Shown piece by piece: positions 48,844 to 58,927 of a stretch of 64,000 bases of DNA. Both the position numbers and the translations under genes were made by a program. The notes beneath the pieces are model-generated. The model saw nothing but the letters and a program-made list of their open reading frames with translations, was not told the DNA's origin and did no database searches. Origin of the DNA: Pseudodesulfovibrio sp. JC047 (GTDB lineage: Bacteria; Desulfobacterota; Desulfovibrionia; Desulfovibrionales; Desulfovibrionaceae); the NCBI RefSeq assembly GCF_010468615.1, contig NZ_WUEH01000003.1, positions 62,001 through 126,000 on the forward strand. Direction: 5' to 3'. How positions within the stretch are numbered: position 1 is the first letter of the stretch; the number at the start of each line of letters is the position of its first letter.

Positions 48844-50424
48844 ATGGCTACAGAAGATCAAACAACGACATCACTTCCACGCTGTCCATCGGACAAAGGT
48901 GGTATCTGTACAACCTGTTTCTTTGGCGCGTTGTCCATCATTCTTGCCGCATGTATTCCACTGATGCTCTATCCCGAAGCCGGAGAAAAGGTCATCAACG
49001 TCATGTTCCAGTTCATCACCATTAAGATGGGATGGCTATACATGCTGTTCGGCCTCGGCACATTCTCCCTGCTCATGTGGTTTGCTTTTGGGCCATTCAG
49101 TCATAAACGGCTCGGCGACACCATTGAATATTCCACTTTTTCCTGGATCGGCATGTTGTTCTGTGCCGGAGTGGGAGCCGGGATCATGTTCGGCGGGTCC
49201 ATTGAATGGGCCTACTACGCGGCCTATCCCATGCACGGTGCTCCTGTCGGTTCTCTCAAGGCCGCTGAATGGAGCACGGCATACGGCATGTTCCACTGGG
49301 GTCCCATCTGTTGGTCCATCTACGCAGTTCTGGCCGTGCCCATCGGCTACAGCTATTATGTCAAACGCATTCCCATTCTCAATATATCCCAAGCCTGTAC
49401 CGGCCTGCTCGGAGACAAGGTCAACGGCTGGCCCGGCAAAGTCATCGACATCTTGTTCATGACCGGTCTTGTAGCCGGATCAGCCACGGCACTGGGGTTG
49501 GGTATTCCCATCGTCGCCGCTGCCATCGCGTCCGTCACCGGACTTGAACACTCTTTCTGGCTCGAATTCGGCACCTTGATCCTCGTGACCTCGATCTTCT
49601 GTATCTCGGCCAGTCTCGGTCTCAAAAAAGGACTGAGCAAACTCTCCGACTTCAACGTCATGATCGCCATGGCCCTGCTCTTGTTCGTCTTCATTGTCGG
49701 TCCGACCGTGTTTCTCACCGATATGGCCATCACCTCCATCGGGCTGATGTATTCGAACCTGATAACCATGGCCACCTGGCTGGACCCCACCAATGCCAAC
49801 GGATTCACCAAGGACTGGACCGTTTTCTACTATGCATGGTTCGTGGCCTACGCGCCTTTCATGTCCCTGTTCATTGCAAAAATCTCTCGTGGCCGCACGG
49901 TCCGCGAAGTCGTGCTCGGTCCTGTCCTCATCGCTTCGCTCGGCTGTGGCTGTTTCTATCTCGTCTTCGGCAACTTCGGATTACATCTCCAGTTGACCGG
50001 CCAGCTTGACGTGGTTTCCATGGTCAAATCGGTCAAGGGTGCCACCGCCATCATGGCCATCGCCGATTTCATTCCCATGGCGTCACTCTACAAGGTCGTT
50101 TTTGCCAGTGTCACCGCCATTTCCATGGCCACCACCTTTGACGCCGTCTCATTCGCCTTGGCCGCCACGACCACACGCAAGCTCACTCCGGATGAAGAAC
50201 CGGCTCGCTGGAATCGCCTGTTCTGGGCCATGTCTCTAGGACTGGTCCCCACCGGCATCATGTTGATCGATGGGCCACTGTCCGTCCTTCAAACCGCGTC
50301 CATCGTGGTCGGACTGCCCGTCCTCGGCGTCATCGCTCTTGGTGTCTTTTCCTTTCTCAAGGAATATCGCCGCACCGGCTGGATGGAACACGACGCCACG
50401 ATCTGCGCCCCGCGCGACATCTAA
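48844..50424 (+). CDS. second BCCT-family carrier with altered aromatic box
   Basis: 526 residues, about 12 membrane segments with GIMFGGSIEWAYYAAYP and MFHWGPICWSIYAVLAVPIGYSYY. TM8 is DWTVFYYAWFVAYAPFMSLFIAKISRGR: the betaine-carrier pattern W-x-W-W-x-x-W becomes Y-x-W-F-x-x-Y. An N-terminal extension carries CPSDKGGICTTCFFG. It lies 48 bases after yqeC behind AAAGGAAAC. Its place between hydroxylase accessory genes and the MoeA-like gene suggests that it imports the hydroxylase substrate. Confidence 0.88.
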   Translation: MATEDQTTTSLPRCPSDKGGICTTCFFGALSIILAACIPLMLYPEAGEKVINVMFQFITIKMGWLYMLFGLGTFSLLMWFAFGPFSHKRLGDTIEYSTFSWIGMLFCAGVGAGIMFGGSIEWAYYAAYPMHGAPVGSLKAAEWSTAYGMFHWGPICWSIYAVLAVPIGYSYYVKRIPILNISQACTGLLGDKVNGWPGKVIDILFMTGLVAGSATALGLGIPIVAAAIASVTGLEHSFWLEFGTLILVTSIFCISASLGLKKGLSKLSDFNVMIAMALLLFVFIVGPTVFLTDMAITSIGLMYSNLITMATWLDPTNANGFTKDWTVFYYAWFVAYAPFMSLFIAKISRGRTVREVVLGPVLIASLGCGCFYLVFGNFGLHLQLTGQLDVVSMVKSVKGATAIMAIADFIPMASLYKVVFASVTAISMATTFDAVSFALAATTTRKLTPDEEPARWNRLFWAMSLGLVPTGIMLIDGPLSVLQTASIVVGLPVLGVIALGVFSFLKEYRRTGWMEHDATICAPRDI

Positions 50425-50453
50425 CGCACTTTTTGCACGATACGGAGAAACTC

Positions 50454-51479
50454 ATGAAAACCATGCATGTTGAAAATGCCGTGGGAACGGTCCTGTGTCA
50501 GGACATCACCCGCATTGTCCCCGGAAAGGAAAAAGGCCCGGCCTTCCGCCGTGGTCACATTGTCACCGAAGCCGACATCCCGACACTTCTCGATATCGGC
50601 AAGGAACATCTCTATGTCTTTGATCCACAGGATGGCTACGTTCACGAAGACGACGCGGCCCGCCGTATCGCCACAGCCGCCGCTGGTCAGGGCATCGAAC
50701 TCAGCACGCCTGTCGAAGGCAAAATAACACTCCGTGCCGCTCAGGACGGATTATTGGACATCAACACCTCGACCCTTTTCAAACTCAACTCAATCAAGGA
50801 TGTCATTTTCGGCACCATTCACACCAATCAGCTCGTCCGGACTGGACGAGCCATGGCCGGAACCCGTGTCATCCCGCTCGTCATCCCAGACGAACTCGTC
50901 TCTCAAGCGGAAACCGTGCTTCGTGAAAATGCGCCACTCATTCAGGTTCGACCTCTCAAACCCGCCCGAGTCGGCATTGTCACCACGGGCAGTGAAGTCT
51001 ACCACGGACGGATCACCGACAAATTCGGCCCCGTCATCCGCAAGAAATTCAAAGACTACGGTTCGACCACCATCGGTCAAAAACTGGTTTCAGATGATCC
51101 GGAAATGACCAAGAATGCCATTCTGGATTTCATCGGGAACGGTGCGGATTTCGTCGTCATCACCGGCGGCATGTCCGTGGACCCCGATGACCAGACGCCT
51201 GCCGCCATTCGCATGGCCGGTGCAGACATCCTCGCCTATGGCGCACCCACCTTTCCCGGCGCGATGTTCATGCTCGCCCGAATCGGCGATGTGCCCGTCG
51301 TCGGACTGCCCGGCTGCGTCATGTATTATCGGGCCAGTATCTTCGATCTCATCATTCCGCGATTGCTCGCAGGCAAAGACGTCACCCATGAAGATATCAT
51401 CAACCTCGGACACGGCGGCTTCTGCGAAGGCTGCGACACCTGTCGATACCCTGTCTGCGCTTTCGGAAAAGGTATCTGA
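50454..51479 (+). CDS. MoeA-like molybdopterin-binding protein with Cys-rich tail
   Basis: 341 residues from the ATG at 50454 (GGAG upstream). N-terminal MoeA-like region (VENAVGTVLCQDITRIVPG, AFRRGHIVTEADIPTLLDIG), then a MoCF/MogA-type fold (VGIVTTGSEVYHGRITDKFGP, VITGGMSVDPDDQTPAAIR, VVGLPGCVMYYRASIFD). The end CEGCDTCRYPVCAFGKG holds three to four cysteines, a pattern of the MoeA-like proteins seen with Mo hydroxylases. Likely a cofactor handling or insertion protein dedicated to this enzyme. Confidence 0.85.
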   Translation: MKTMHVENAVGTVLCQDITRIVPGKEKGPAFRRGHIVTEADIPTLLDIGKEHLYVFDPQDGYVHEDDAARRIATAAAGQGIELSTPVEGKITLRAAQDGLLDINTSTLFKLNSIKDVIFGTIHTNQLVRTGRAMAGTRVIPLVIPDELVSQAETVLRENAPLIQVRPLKPARVGIVTTGSEVYHGRITDKFGPVIRKKFKDYGSTTIGQKLVSDDPEMTKNAILDFIGNGADFVVITGGMSVDPDDQTPAAIRMAGADILAYGAPTFPGAMFMLARIGDVPVVGLPGCVMYYRASIFDLIIPRLLAGKDVTHEDIINLGHGGFCEGCDTCRYPVCAFGKGI

Positions 51480-51484
51480 AAATA

Positions 51485-51725
51485 AGAATGTCTCCGACGG
51501 CTGGGGGAAAGGGAGGAAAAACCCTTTGAAAAGGGCTTTTCCTCCCCTTCCCCCAGACCCTTATCCCTTTCTTTTCCTAAACTTTTTATCGCGCCTTCGG
51601 CGAGGATATACGTCAGCGTGAAGGCTCGATGTGAAAGGTCTCCGACGTCCAGAACTTTTTGGTCCGCCTTCGGCGAGGTTCCACGACATCCATTGAGTGG
51701 GATTGAAGAAGTCAGAAAAAGAAAA
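51485..51725. repeat. diverged copies of the 120-bp repeat unit with a large hairpin
   Basis: Opens AAGAATGTCTCCGACGG like the 13.4-kb units. A 20-bp hairpin follows at 51501-51556 (CTGGGGGAAAGGGAGG pairing with CCTCCCCTTCCCCCAG; inner CCCTTT/AAAGGG). Then come ACTTTTTATCGCGCCTTCG, a spacer, CAGAACTTTTT-GGTCCGCCTTCG and CCACGACATCCATTGAGTG. The stem has a different sequence from the first locus but the same placement and shape. It lies between convergent genes and probably ends transcription of the MoeA-like gene. Confidence 0.85.
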
Positions 51726-51789
51726 GAGGGGATGATTAAAAAACTGAAAGAATTTTGCCCAAAAAATACGTTTTAATTTTTTGTATCGA

Positions 51790-51971
51790 GTCTGTAAAAA
51801 ATGCAATTTTTTACAACGCCCTCCCAAAAACCGCACGAACTCACGCAGCCGACAGCTTCGAGCGAAGCGAGCGATAAAAAATTTCGGGGAGTCCAGAGGC
51901 CCCTTTTCAAAGGGGCCTTTGGCAGGTCCAGGACAGCGTCCTGGTCCCGCTGAAAGCGCCCCCCGGGAGGG
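51790..51971 (+). repeat. dispersed intergenic element, copy 2
   Basis: Homologous to 14084-14266 in the same orientation. Both end with CAGGTCCAGGACAGCG-TCCTGGTCCCGCTGAA. The variable hairpin here is CCAGAGGCCCCTTTT with AAAGGGGCCTTTGG, where copy 1 has AGAACC/GGTTCT: paired changes that keep the stem. It abuts the stop codon of the FUSC-type gene (51972). Confidence 0.9.
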
Positions 51972-53018
51972 TTATCGTTTCAATGCGTCTTGATTCTTGA
52001 GAGTATTGATAAGGTATTCGCCGAGCCGTTGTGCGGAGCTGATGAAACCGAGCACTTGAAAAAGTCGCTGCGCACCGAAACGGTTGGTGACTCCTTGACG
52101 GCGCAATTCGATAAAACGTGTTTCGATATGGCTGACAGCCTTTTCGAGCCGTTCGGTATCGTGCGGAGTTCCGGTTCCGATAGCACGAAGCGCATTGGTG
52201 GTTGCCCGGGTCAACTCGGTCAACTCGGGAGCCATGATGATATCGAATCCCACGCCTTCCACCTGATTGAGCAGGGTCAACATGGATTGCAATCGTTCGA
52301 GTACGGACCGCAAGACATTGACCTGCGTGGAAAGCAAATTCACGTCATCCCTGAAAAATCGTCGTTCCACGGAAAAAACCTTGTGGAACATTTCCTTGTT
52401 CTTTTCCGTTTCACCGGCAAAATCATCAAACAAGTCGGCATCGGTTTTTTGTTGCAGGGACAAGAAATTATCCATGATCCGTGTGTAGCGGACAGCGACT
52501 TGCCCGTATTGGTGTTCAAGTCGTTCCCGCAGGGCGGCACCGGCCCGTCTGGGCCAGAGAATGACGGAAACGAGAAACGCACACATAACGCCGATACCGA
52601 TTTCAGCGACACGGGACAGGGTAAAAAGAATACGATTCTCATCGGTAAGACTGGTCAGATAAACGATGGCCACAGTGATGGCAGCCATGCGAAACCGCAC
52701 ATTGTATCGCGTGAGATAGGCGCAAATTCCGGTTCCAACGAAAATACCCAAAAGGGTGTACATAGGCGTTGCCGGGAAAATCAAAATCAGCAGAATTCCC
52801 ATGCCCGCGCCAAGAGCGGTTCCGGTAAATCGGTATAAACACATGTGAATGGAATCCGCCACATGGACCTGCATGACGATAACCGTGGTAATGACGGCCC
52901 AATAGGCATAGGGCACGCCAACAAAGCCTGAAATGACATACGCCAACACACTCGCCACGCCGACTTTCAGACCGTGACGAACTTGACTACTTGCAATGAG
53001 TTTCTTGATATAAGACAT
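51972..53018 (-). CDS. FUSC/aromatic-acid-exporter-family membrane protein
   Basis: 348 residues from the ATG at 53018. About six helices in the first 165 residues (VGVASVLAYVISGFVGVPYAYWAVITTVIVMQ, YRFTGTALGAGMGILLILIFP) followed by a ~180-residue helical cytosolic part (ERFEHQ-like LEHQYGQVAVRYTRIMDNFLSL). This half-size layout is the FUSC/YgaE-type exporter family, often linked to aromatic acid efflux. No partner membrane-fusion gene is nearby. Start site weak. Confidence 0.8.
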   Translation of the reverse strand: MSYIKKLIASSQVRHGLKVGVASVLAYVISGFVGVPYAYWAVITTVIVMQVHVADSIHMCLYRFTGTALGAGMGILLILIFPATPMYTLLGIFVGTGICAYLTRYNVRFRMAAITVAIVYLTSLTDENRILFTLSRVAEIGIGVMCAFLVSVILWPRRAGAALRERLEHQYGQVAVRYTRIMDNFLSLQQKTDADLFDDFAGETEKNKEMFHKVFSVERRFFRDDVNLLSTQVNVLRSVLERLQSMLTLLNQVEGVGFDIIMAPELTELTRATTNALRAIGTGTPHDTERLEKAVSHIETRFIELRRQGVTNRFGAQRLFQVLGFISSAQRLGEYLINTLKNQDALKR

Positions 53019-53181
53019 AATCTCAGCCGGATTCGATAATTTATTGGTCAGCGAAAACCGCCACCCATGATGAACACCGACGCCCGGCTCTCTCACATTG
53101 TGATCGATCGGTCAATCATTAAAGCCGGAACAATATTCAGAGGCCGCTATCATCCGTGTAACCAGCCCCCATAAAAGCCCC

Positions 53182-54579
53182 TTATTTATACGTTCCAGCC
53201 ACCACATCCAGCCGCTTGAGAATCTTTTGCAACGCGACCCGGGATAACCCGCTTTGCCGGGCGGCCTCGGACACATTCCCCCGCGTCTCGGCCAAAAGTT
53301 CTTCCACATACGCCCGGGTGAAATCATCCACGACCTTTTCCTTGGCATCCTTGTACGGGGTCAATCCCGATGTTTCTTCACCCGGCACACCATCAAGCCC
53401 TTCCACCAAACGAAGGTGCACCAACTCCAGGGATTCGCTGGAAGAAAAAACCGCCAAACGACGTATGAAATTTTGCAATTCCCGAACATTGCCGGGCCAG
53501 GCCTTGGTGGACAAATAGGCCACGGCATCCGGTGACATATTTTTGGGCGCGACCTTCATTTCTTCGCAGGAAATGGTCAGGAAATGCCGGGCAAGCAACG
53601 CGATGTCGTCGCTCCGATCACGCAGGGCCGGAACATTCAAGTTCAAAACGTTGAGCCGATAATACAGATCCTCGCGAAAACTGCCGTCCTTGATCTTGTC
53701 TTCGAGCGGCTGATTGGTGGAGGCGAGAATCCGCACATCCACGGGAAGAGTCGTGCTTGACCCCACAGGACGAATTTCCCCTTCTTGAAGGGCGCGTAAC
53801 AACTTGGTCTGAATTCCCGGAGAAATATCACCGATTTCATCCAGTAATAACGTCCCGCCATCCGCTGACACGAAAATTCCCTTGCGATCACGGTCCGCAC
53901 CCGTGAACGCGCCCTTGACATGGCCAAACAACTCGCTTTCCAACAGTTGGTCCGGGATGGCCGGACAGTTGACCGTGAGCATGGATTTTTCACGACGCCC
54001 ACTCAATCGATGAATGGTCCGCGCCACCAATTCCTTGCCCGTACCGGATTCACCCCGGATCAGGACGGTGTATTCGGACTCGGCAACAGCGGCAATGCCC
54101 TCTTTGAGTCGCCGAATGGCAAGGCTGTCGCCCACCAATTCGTTGGCCCCTTTCTGCTCGGCGAGCAATTCCTGAAGACGGGCATTCTCACCGAGAAGAC
54201 GGCTGCGCTCAATCCCTCGATCAACAACGTGAAACAGGTCTTTGGGGTCAACGGGCTTGGTCAAAAAATCGTATGCCCCCTTTTTAAGCGCATCCACAGC
54301 CGTGGCAACCGTACCATAAGCGGTCAACATGACCACGCTCATGTCTGGCGCGATTTCCCGCGCGCGCCGAAGCAATTCAACGCCATCCATATCCGGCATG
54401 TTCAAATCGGTCAGCATCAAGCCAAACACATCGTTTTGCAATGCGGCGAGGGCCTCGGAACCGGACAAAACCGCCATGATATGTTCGTCGGGATAATGCC
54501 GCCCCAGCAAACGGGCCAGACCTGTGGCAAAATCCTTTTCATCATCCACTATGAGTATGCCAATGGCATGTGTCATCAT
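53182..54579 (-). CDS. NtrC-type sigma-54 response regulator
   Basis: 465 residues. REC domain 1-125 with the acidic pair in LIVDDEKDF, phosphorylation site in [11 protein letters not shown], and KPVD. The AAA+ domain has [14 protein letters not shown] and LLDEIG, and a Fis-type HTH ([23 protein letters not shown]) ends the protein. It overlaps the heme-type sensor kinase gene by four bases. Its most likely target is the sigma-54 promoter at 57213 in front of the YeiH-type operon, just beyond the kinase gene. Confidence 0.92.
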   Translation of the reverse strand: MMTHAIGILIVDDEKDFATGLARLLGRHYPDEHIMAVLSGSEALAALQNDVFGLMLTDLNMPDMDGVELLRRAREIAPDMSVVMLTAYGTVATAVDALKKGAYDFLTKPVDPKDLFHVVDRGIERSRLLGENARLQELLAEQKGANELVGDSLAIRRLKEGIAAVAESEYTVLIRGESGTGKELVARTIHRLSGRREKSMLTVNCPAIPDQLLESELFGHVKGAFTGADRDRKGIFVSADGGTLLLDEIGDISPGIQTKLLRALQEGEIRPVGSSTTLPVDVRILASTNQPLEDKIKDGSFREDLYYRLNVLNLNVPALRDRSDDIALLARHFLTISCEEMKVAPKNMSPDAVAYLSTKAWPGNVRELQNFIRRLAVFSSSESLELVHLRLVEGLDGVPGEETSGLTPYKDAKEKVVDDFTRAYVEELLAETRGNVSEAARQSGLSRVALQKILKRLDVVAGTYK

Positions 54580-57002
54580 TCACTCCGTTCCACGTCGGTA
54601 TTCACAGGCAGGCGAACGGTAAACACCGCGCCGTTGTCGTTCTCCATCTCGATGGTTCCGCCGATTTCCTGCGCCAGTCCATAGACCACGGCCAGCCCGA
54701 GTCCGGTCCCCTTGCCCACATCCTTGGTGGAGAAAAACGGATCAAACAATTTCAACATGTCTCCTTCCGGGATACCCGGACCATTGTCCGCCACCAGAAT
54801 ATTCAGGGTATCGGTCCTTCTGACATGATGGACTGATACAATAATATGTCCCGTCTGTTCCGCAACAGCATCCAGCGCATTTTTCAACAAATTGGCGAGA
54901 ATTTGTTCAATGGGTTGCTCGTTGGTCACAATCGACGGCAGGTTAGGCGCAACGTCCGCTTCGACGGCAACCCCTTTTTTCTCGGCCTGCACACGGAAAA
55001 TATTGATGGCATCGCCCACCACTTTGCCCACATCCAGATTCACTGGTTCCAATTGCTTTGGCCGGGCAAAATTCAATAAATCCTGCAACACGCTTTCCGC
55101 CTGGGATGCGTGTTTGATGATCACTTCGGCATCCGAAGCGATTTCCTGCGGGGATTCTGCACCGCGCAATAATTCAGCATAGCATTTGATAACACCCAAC
55201 GGGTTATTGATCTCATGGGCAAGCCCTGCGGCAAGCTGGCCGACCGTGGCCAACTTTTCACTCTGCTGCATGGAAACAAGCATCTGTTTCTCTTGGGTAA
55301 TATCACGAACGTACACAACTCCTCGCGCCTCATCCGCCACCCCTTCGGCAACAGGAAAAACACTCAGTGAAAACGACCTGCCATCAGCAGTTTGCACCTC
55401 GCGAGCCAGAGTGGAACCTTGCTCCAAAGACGATTTCAACGGACAGGTTGAAAAAACGCCACCCCGTCGAAACAGGGAAGAACACGCGGCATCGGTCACA
55501 TCGCCGCCAAAAGAAAGACACAGGTCCCGAGCGGCCGCATTGGCCAGCACCACGCCACACCCGCCATCCATCAGCAAGAGCGGATCACTGATTCCTTCGA
55601 CAATGGCCTGCAACATGTCCTTTTGCCGCAACAGATTGTGCAATGCCGCAAGATTTTCCATGGCAATGCCAAGCTGTTGCCCCAAGGCCCGTAACACGTT
55701 GCGGTCCTGATTCGTTATCCGAGCACCCGCATCCCAATGCAAGCACAGGATACCCTCGGACGAAGCGTCACTCGCCCACACCGGAATGTACGCCTTACCG
55801 GATTCGTAATACGGTTCGACTTCCGTGATGATCTCTTTCCAATTGGCCGGCAACTTCGGCCTGCCCGTATTCTCCGGCCAGGTATAATATGTCTGAGACG
55901 CGAGCATACAGATGAACGCCCCACTTTTGGCCCGGAAGCGTTGAACAATAAGCGGCAACGAATAATGCCACATCTGCCGCCGGGTATGACTCTTGTTCAA
56001 CCCATCCAGCAACTGGACAAACAACCCCACATCCGACCGCCGTTCTTCGGCCTCCAAGGTCAATTCACCAGTACGGACCTCGACCATCTGCTCCAAATTT
56101 TCGGAATGTTGCCGCAACTGGTCATTCATCTCATGGACATGGTCTCCGAGTTCTTCCAACCCCTGCACCACCTCTTCGATCTCATCGACATTATCGAGTT
56201 TCTTCATGAATCCCAGTTCTTCGTCATCATGAAATAGCGTCCGAAACTTGCCGCTCAAACGATGCAGATTCGTCATGATAAGTCGATTGAAAAACATCTG
56301 GACCAGGGCGTAAAAAAGCAACATGCCGCCGCCATACAATGCGGCGTATCCAATCGTGGCCTCACGGATTTTCCCGACAGCCCCATCCACCGGCACGCCC
56401 ACCACCACCAGCCCGGCAATATCGCCCAGGGTGTGCCCGAATCCACGTTCGGAGCCGTACCGTTCCAGCAGGATCGGCGGGGAGTCTTCCGGCACGCCAT
56501 GACACATCAGACAGGATTGTTTGAACTCCACGGGCCGTGCCTTGACGAAAAAATCCGTGTTGTTGATCTTACGATACCCTTCCCAATACTCGGAACCGGG
56601 ATTATGTTTGAAATAGGTCAGAATCTCCCGCTCATCATCATTGATTTCAAACAGAGGGTTCCGGGCATTATCCGCCACCCGACGATAATAGTATTCGGAA
56701 TGACGCAGGTTGAGCCGGTCCATGATCGCCCGAGAGATATAAGACGACGACATGGCCTCGATCACGAATTCCCCTTCAGGGAGCGTCTGATACATTTTGG
56801 GTCGAAGGATCTCCCGAACATATCCCTGCACACTGGAGACCTGATTGAGTACGAGATCCGCTTTGTCCCTGACCTGCGTATCCAGCAATGAGCTTAGATG
56901 GAAATAGAGACTTGAGGCAAAAAACAGGCCAAGCAGCAAGACGATGCTCCCCAACCCCACAAGAAATTTTGCCTGAAGATTCTTTGGTCCGAACTTCCCC
57001 AT
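54576..57002 (-). CDS. sensor histidine kinase with CxxCH (heme c) periplasmic domain, GAF and PAS
   Basis: 808 residues. Membrane helices at about 13-37 and 215-238 enclose a Tll0287-like (DUF3365) periplasmic domain with SCLMCHG, Cys164/Cys167/His168, a heme c attachment motif. A coiled-coil linker, a GAF-like region (about 335-480), a PAS region (about 480-590, with [19 protein letters not shown]) and an intact kinase core ([46 protein letters not shown]) follow. The heme suggests sensing of redox state or a gas. Paired with the downstream response regulator. Confidence 0.9.
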   Translation of the reverse strand: MGKFGPKNLQAKFLVGLGSIVLLLGLFFASSLYFHLSSLLDTQVRDKADLVLNQVSSVQGYVREILRPKMYQTLPEGEFVIEAMSSSYISRAIMDRLNLRHSEYYYRRVADNARNPLFEINDDEREILTYFKHNPGSEYWEGYRKINNTDFFVKARPVEFKQSCLMCHGVPEDSPPILLERYGSERGFGHTLGDIAGLVVVGVPVDGAVGKIREATIGYAALYGGGMLLFYALVQMFFNRLIMTNLHRLSGKFRTLFHDDEELGFMKKLDNVDEIEEVVQGLEELGDHVHEMNDQLRQHSENLEQMVEVRTGELTLEAEERRSDVGLFVQLLDGLNKSHTRRQMWHYSLPLIVQRFRAKSGAFICMLASQTYYTWPENTGRPKLPANWKEIITEVEPYYESGKAYIPVWASDASSEGILCLHWDAGARITNQDRNVLRALGQQLGIAMENLAALHNLLRQKDMLQAIVEGISDPLLLMDGGCGVVLANAAARDLCLSFGGDVTDAACSSLFRRGGVFSTCPLKSSLEQGSTLAREVQTADGRSFSLSVFPVAEGVADEARGVVYVRDITQEKQMLVSMQQSEKLATVGQLAAGLAHEINNPLGVIKCYAELLRGAESPQEIASDAEVIIKHASQAESVLQDLLNFARPKQLEPVNLDVGKVVGDAINIFRVQAEKKGVAVEADVAPNLPSIVTNEQPIEQILANLLKNALDAVAEQTGHIIVSVHHVRRTDTLNILVADNGPGIPEGDMLKLFDPFFSTKDVGKGTGLGLAVVYGLAQEIGGTIEMENDNGAVFTVRLPVNTDVERSE

Positions 57003-57148
57003 ATATCACTCCGGGCCTCAGGCCCATGTCATCCACGTTTTCCCTCCCACAACAGGCAGGTCGCTGAATCGTAGCGCACTTTTCATCTTTTGAACAACCC
57101 GGATCATCACGCGACACAAAGTGCATACCCCACGATCACAACTGCAAA

Positions 57149-57173
57149 CTCTGGTTGGCATTTTTCACCAGAG
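57149..57173. promoter_or_regulatory. candidate enhancer dyad for the YeiH-type promoter
   Basis: CTCTGGT-N11-ACCAGAG: perfect 7-base arms, 40 bases upstream of the -24 box. A binding site for the adjacent NtrC-type regulator is inferred; the spacing is somewhat close for a sole enhancer. Confidence 0.55.
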
Positions 57174-57212
57174 ACCTAAACAAAAATCATATAAAATCAA
57201 GCAGTTCGCATT

Positions 57213-57228
57213 TGGCACAACCTTTGCC
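57213..57228 (+). promoter_or_regulatory. sigma-54 promoter of the YeiH-type operon
   Basis: TGGCACAACCTTTGCC matches TGGCAC-N5-TTGC exactly. The start codon lies 44 bases downstream, behind AAAGGAGAGG. Confidence 0.88.
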
Positions 57229-57271
57229 TTAAGACGACCAAACCCAAAAAAACTCAAAGGAGAGGTTTGGT

Positions 57272-58912
57272 ATGGCTCAAGCAACTGTCGGACGTCCCGA
57301 CAACACCCCCGTATGGATCATCAGTGGTCTACTGCTGGCATACGGTGTTCTCGTTTCTTCAGGAGCACTGACTGGTCTTCTGACCACATTCAAGGTTCAT
57401 AAGGCAATGGACCTGATGCAAACGATGGCTTTTGTCGGTGGCGGACTCGGAATCGCGACCGCAATGCTCCGTAAAGCTCGCTGGAATAAACCCCTGAACA
57501 ACTTTGATACCTTTGTTCTGGAAACCATTCCCGGAATCCTGTTCATCGTGGCCCTGGCCATGGGCATCCGCTGGTTTGCGGAGCCGATGGTCAAGATCAT
57601 GAGTTCCGCATTGGTCCCGGTCCTCGGTTTCAAAATCTACAAAGTCCTGAACCTGAACTACGTTGTTCTCGGTATCCTTGTCGGTATCATCATCACCAAT
57701 AGCTGGGGTATCCCCAAATTTGCGGCATCCGGTGTCAAAACGGCCCGTTTTGTCCTGAAGATGGGTGTCATCCTGCTGGGTGCCCGGTACTCCTTCGCCG
57801 AACTGGCAAAGCTGGGCATGGTCTCCATCTGGATGATCGGCTTCTTTGTCCTCGGCACCGTGTTCTTCGTCCTCTTCCTGGGCAAAATCTTCAAGCAACC
57901 CAAAACCATGACAGGCGTGTTATCCGCCGGTATGGGCGTGTGCGGTGTCTCCGCCACTGTCGCTTGTGCCCCGGTCGTCAAGGCCAAATGCTCCGAGATG
58001 GCCTACACCATCGGAACCATCCTCGGTTTTGGTATCCTGTGCATGTTCGCCTTCCCGACCATCGGTAAGATGGCCGGCATGAACGCAACCCAATTCGGCG
58101 CATGGGCCGGAACCGGCATCCTGAACTCTGCTCAAGTCGCCGCAGCCTGCCTCGCCTTTAACGCCGTTGACATCAAAACCCTGAAAGTCGGTGAGATCTT
58201 CAACATCACCCGCGTTCTGTTCCTGCCCGTGATCGTTCTGGTGCTCGCCACCTGGTTCGGCAAACAGTCCGGCCAGAAATTGAGCTTCAAGGAAGTTGTC
58301 ATCGACAAGTTCCCCATCTTCATCATCGGCTTCCTGATTCTGTTCTTCATGTCCTCCATGGGCCTGTTCTCCCCTGCCGGTCACTACAAGGGCAAATACC
58401 TCGACTTCAGCTATAACGAACGCACTGAAGTCACACCAGAAGAACTGACACTTCTCACAGGCGTCGCTGCCGCAGGTATTCCAGGACTCAACCCGCTGGA
58501 AGCAGCTGCCCTGAATGACCTTGTCAAACAGCATCAGATCGCCGGTAACTTCGATGATCGTGCCGACAAGGATACCTTCGACACCACGGCCCGTGAACGT
58601 ATGGCCGGTCTGGAATCCATGATCGCCCGAGCCAAGGGTGGTGAGCTGACCATTTCCAAGGACGTCAAGTCCGCTGTCACTCACGCCTTGAAACAGGTTC
58701 ACAAGAAGTCCAAGACCATCGTCACGCTGACCAATGCCATGATCTGGTTCTTTGCCTACGGCCTGATTGGTTTGGGTATGCAGATCACCCGCAAGTCGCT
58801 GGCACAGGCTGGTGGCTGGCCGCTGGTCATGGGTGGTATCTCCGGCGTAGCCAAGGCGACCTTGTCTTTCATCGTCGTCATGTACTTCGTCAAAGACGTC
58901 GTCCTTCACTAA
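57272..58912 (+). CDS. YeiH-family putative sulfate-type exporter with extra soluble domain
   Basis: 546 residues; ordinary YeiH proteins have about 340. The core is clear: FVLKMGVILLGARYSF, SAGMGVCGVSATVACAPVVKAK, AWAGTGILNSAQVAAACLAF and the closing GMQITRKSLAQAGGWPLVMGG. There is an extended N-terminus (~120 residues, two or three helices). A hydrophilic insertion of ~110 residues (about 368-480), helical and charged, lies before the last helices. The family is proposed to export sulfate or related anions. First gene of a sigma-54-controlled operon. Confidence 0.85.
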   Translation: MAQATVGRPDNTPVWIISGLLLAYGVLVSSGALTGLLTTFKVHKAMDLMQTMAFVGGGLGIATAMLRKARWNKPLNNFDTFVLETIPGILFIVALAMGIRWFAEPMVKIMSSALVPVLGFKIYKVLNLNYVVLGILVGIIITNSWGIPKFAASGVKTARFVLKMGVILLGARYSFAELAKLGMVSIWMIGFFVLGTVFFVLFLGKIFKQPKTMTGVLSAGMGVCGVSATVACAPVVKAKCSEMAYTIGTILGFGILCMFAFPTIGKMAGMNATQFGAWAGTGILNSAQVAAACLAFNAVDIKTLKVGEIFNITRVLFLPVIVLVLATWFGKQSGQKLSFKEVVIDKFPIFIIGFLILFFMSSMGLFSPAGHYKGKYLDFSYNERTEVTPEELTLLTGVAAAGIPGLNPLEAAALNDLVKQHQIAGNFDDRADKDTFDTTARERMAGLESMIARAKGGELTISKDVKSAVTHALKQVHKKSKTIVTLTNAMIWFFAYGLIGLGMQITRKSLAQAGGWPLVMGGISGVAKATLSFIVVMYFVKDVVLH

Positions 58913-58927
58913 AAGGAGCAATAAGAA

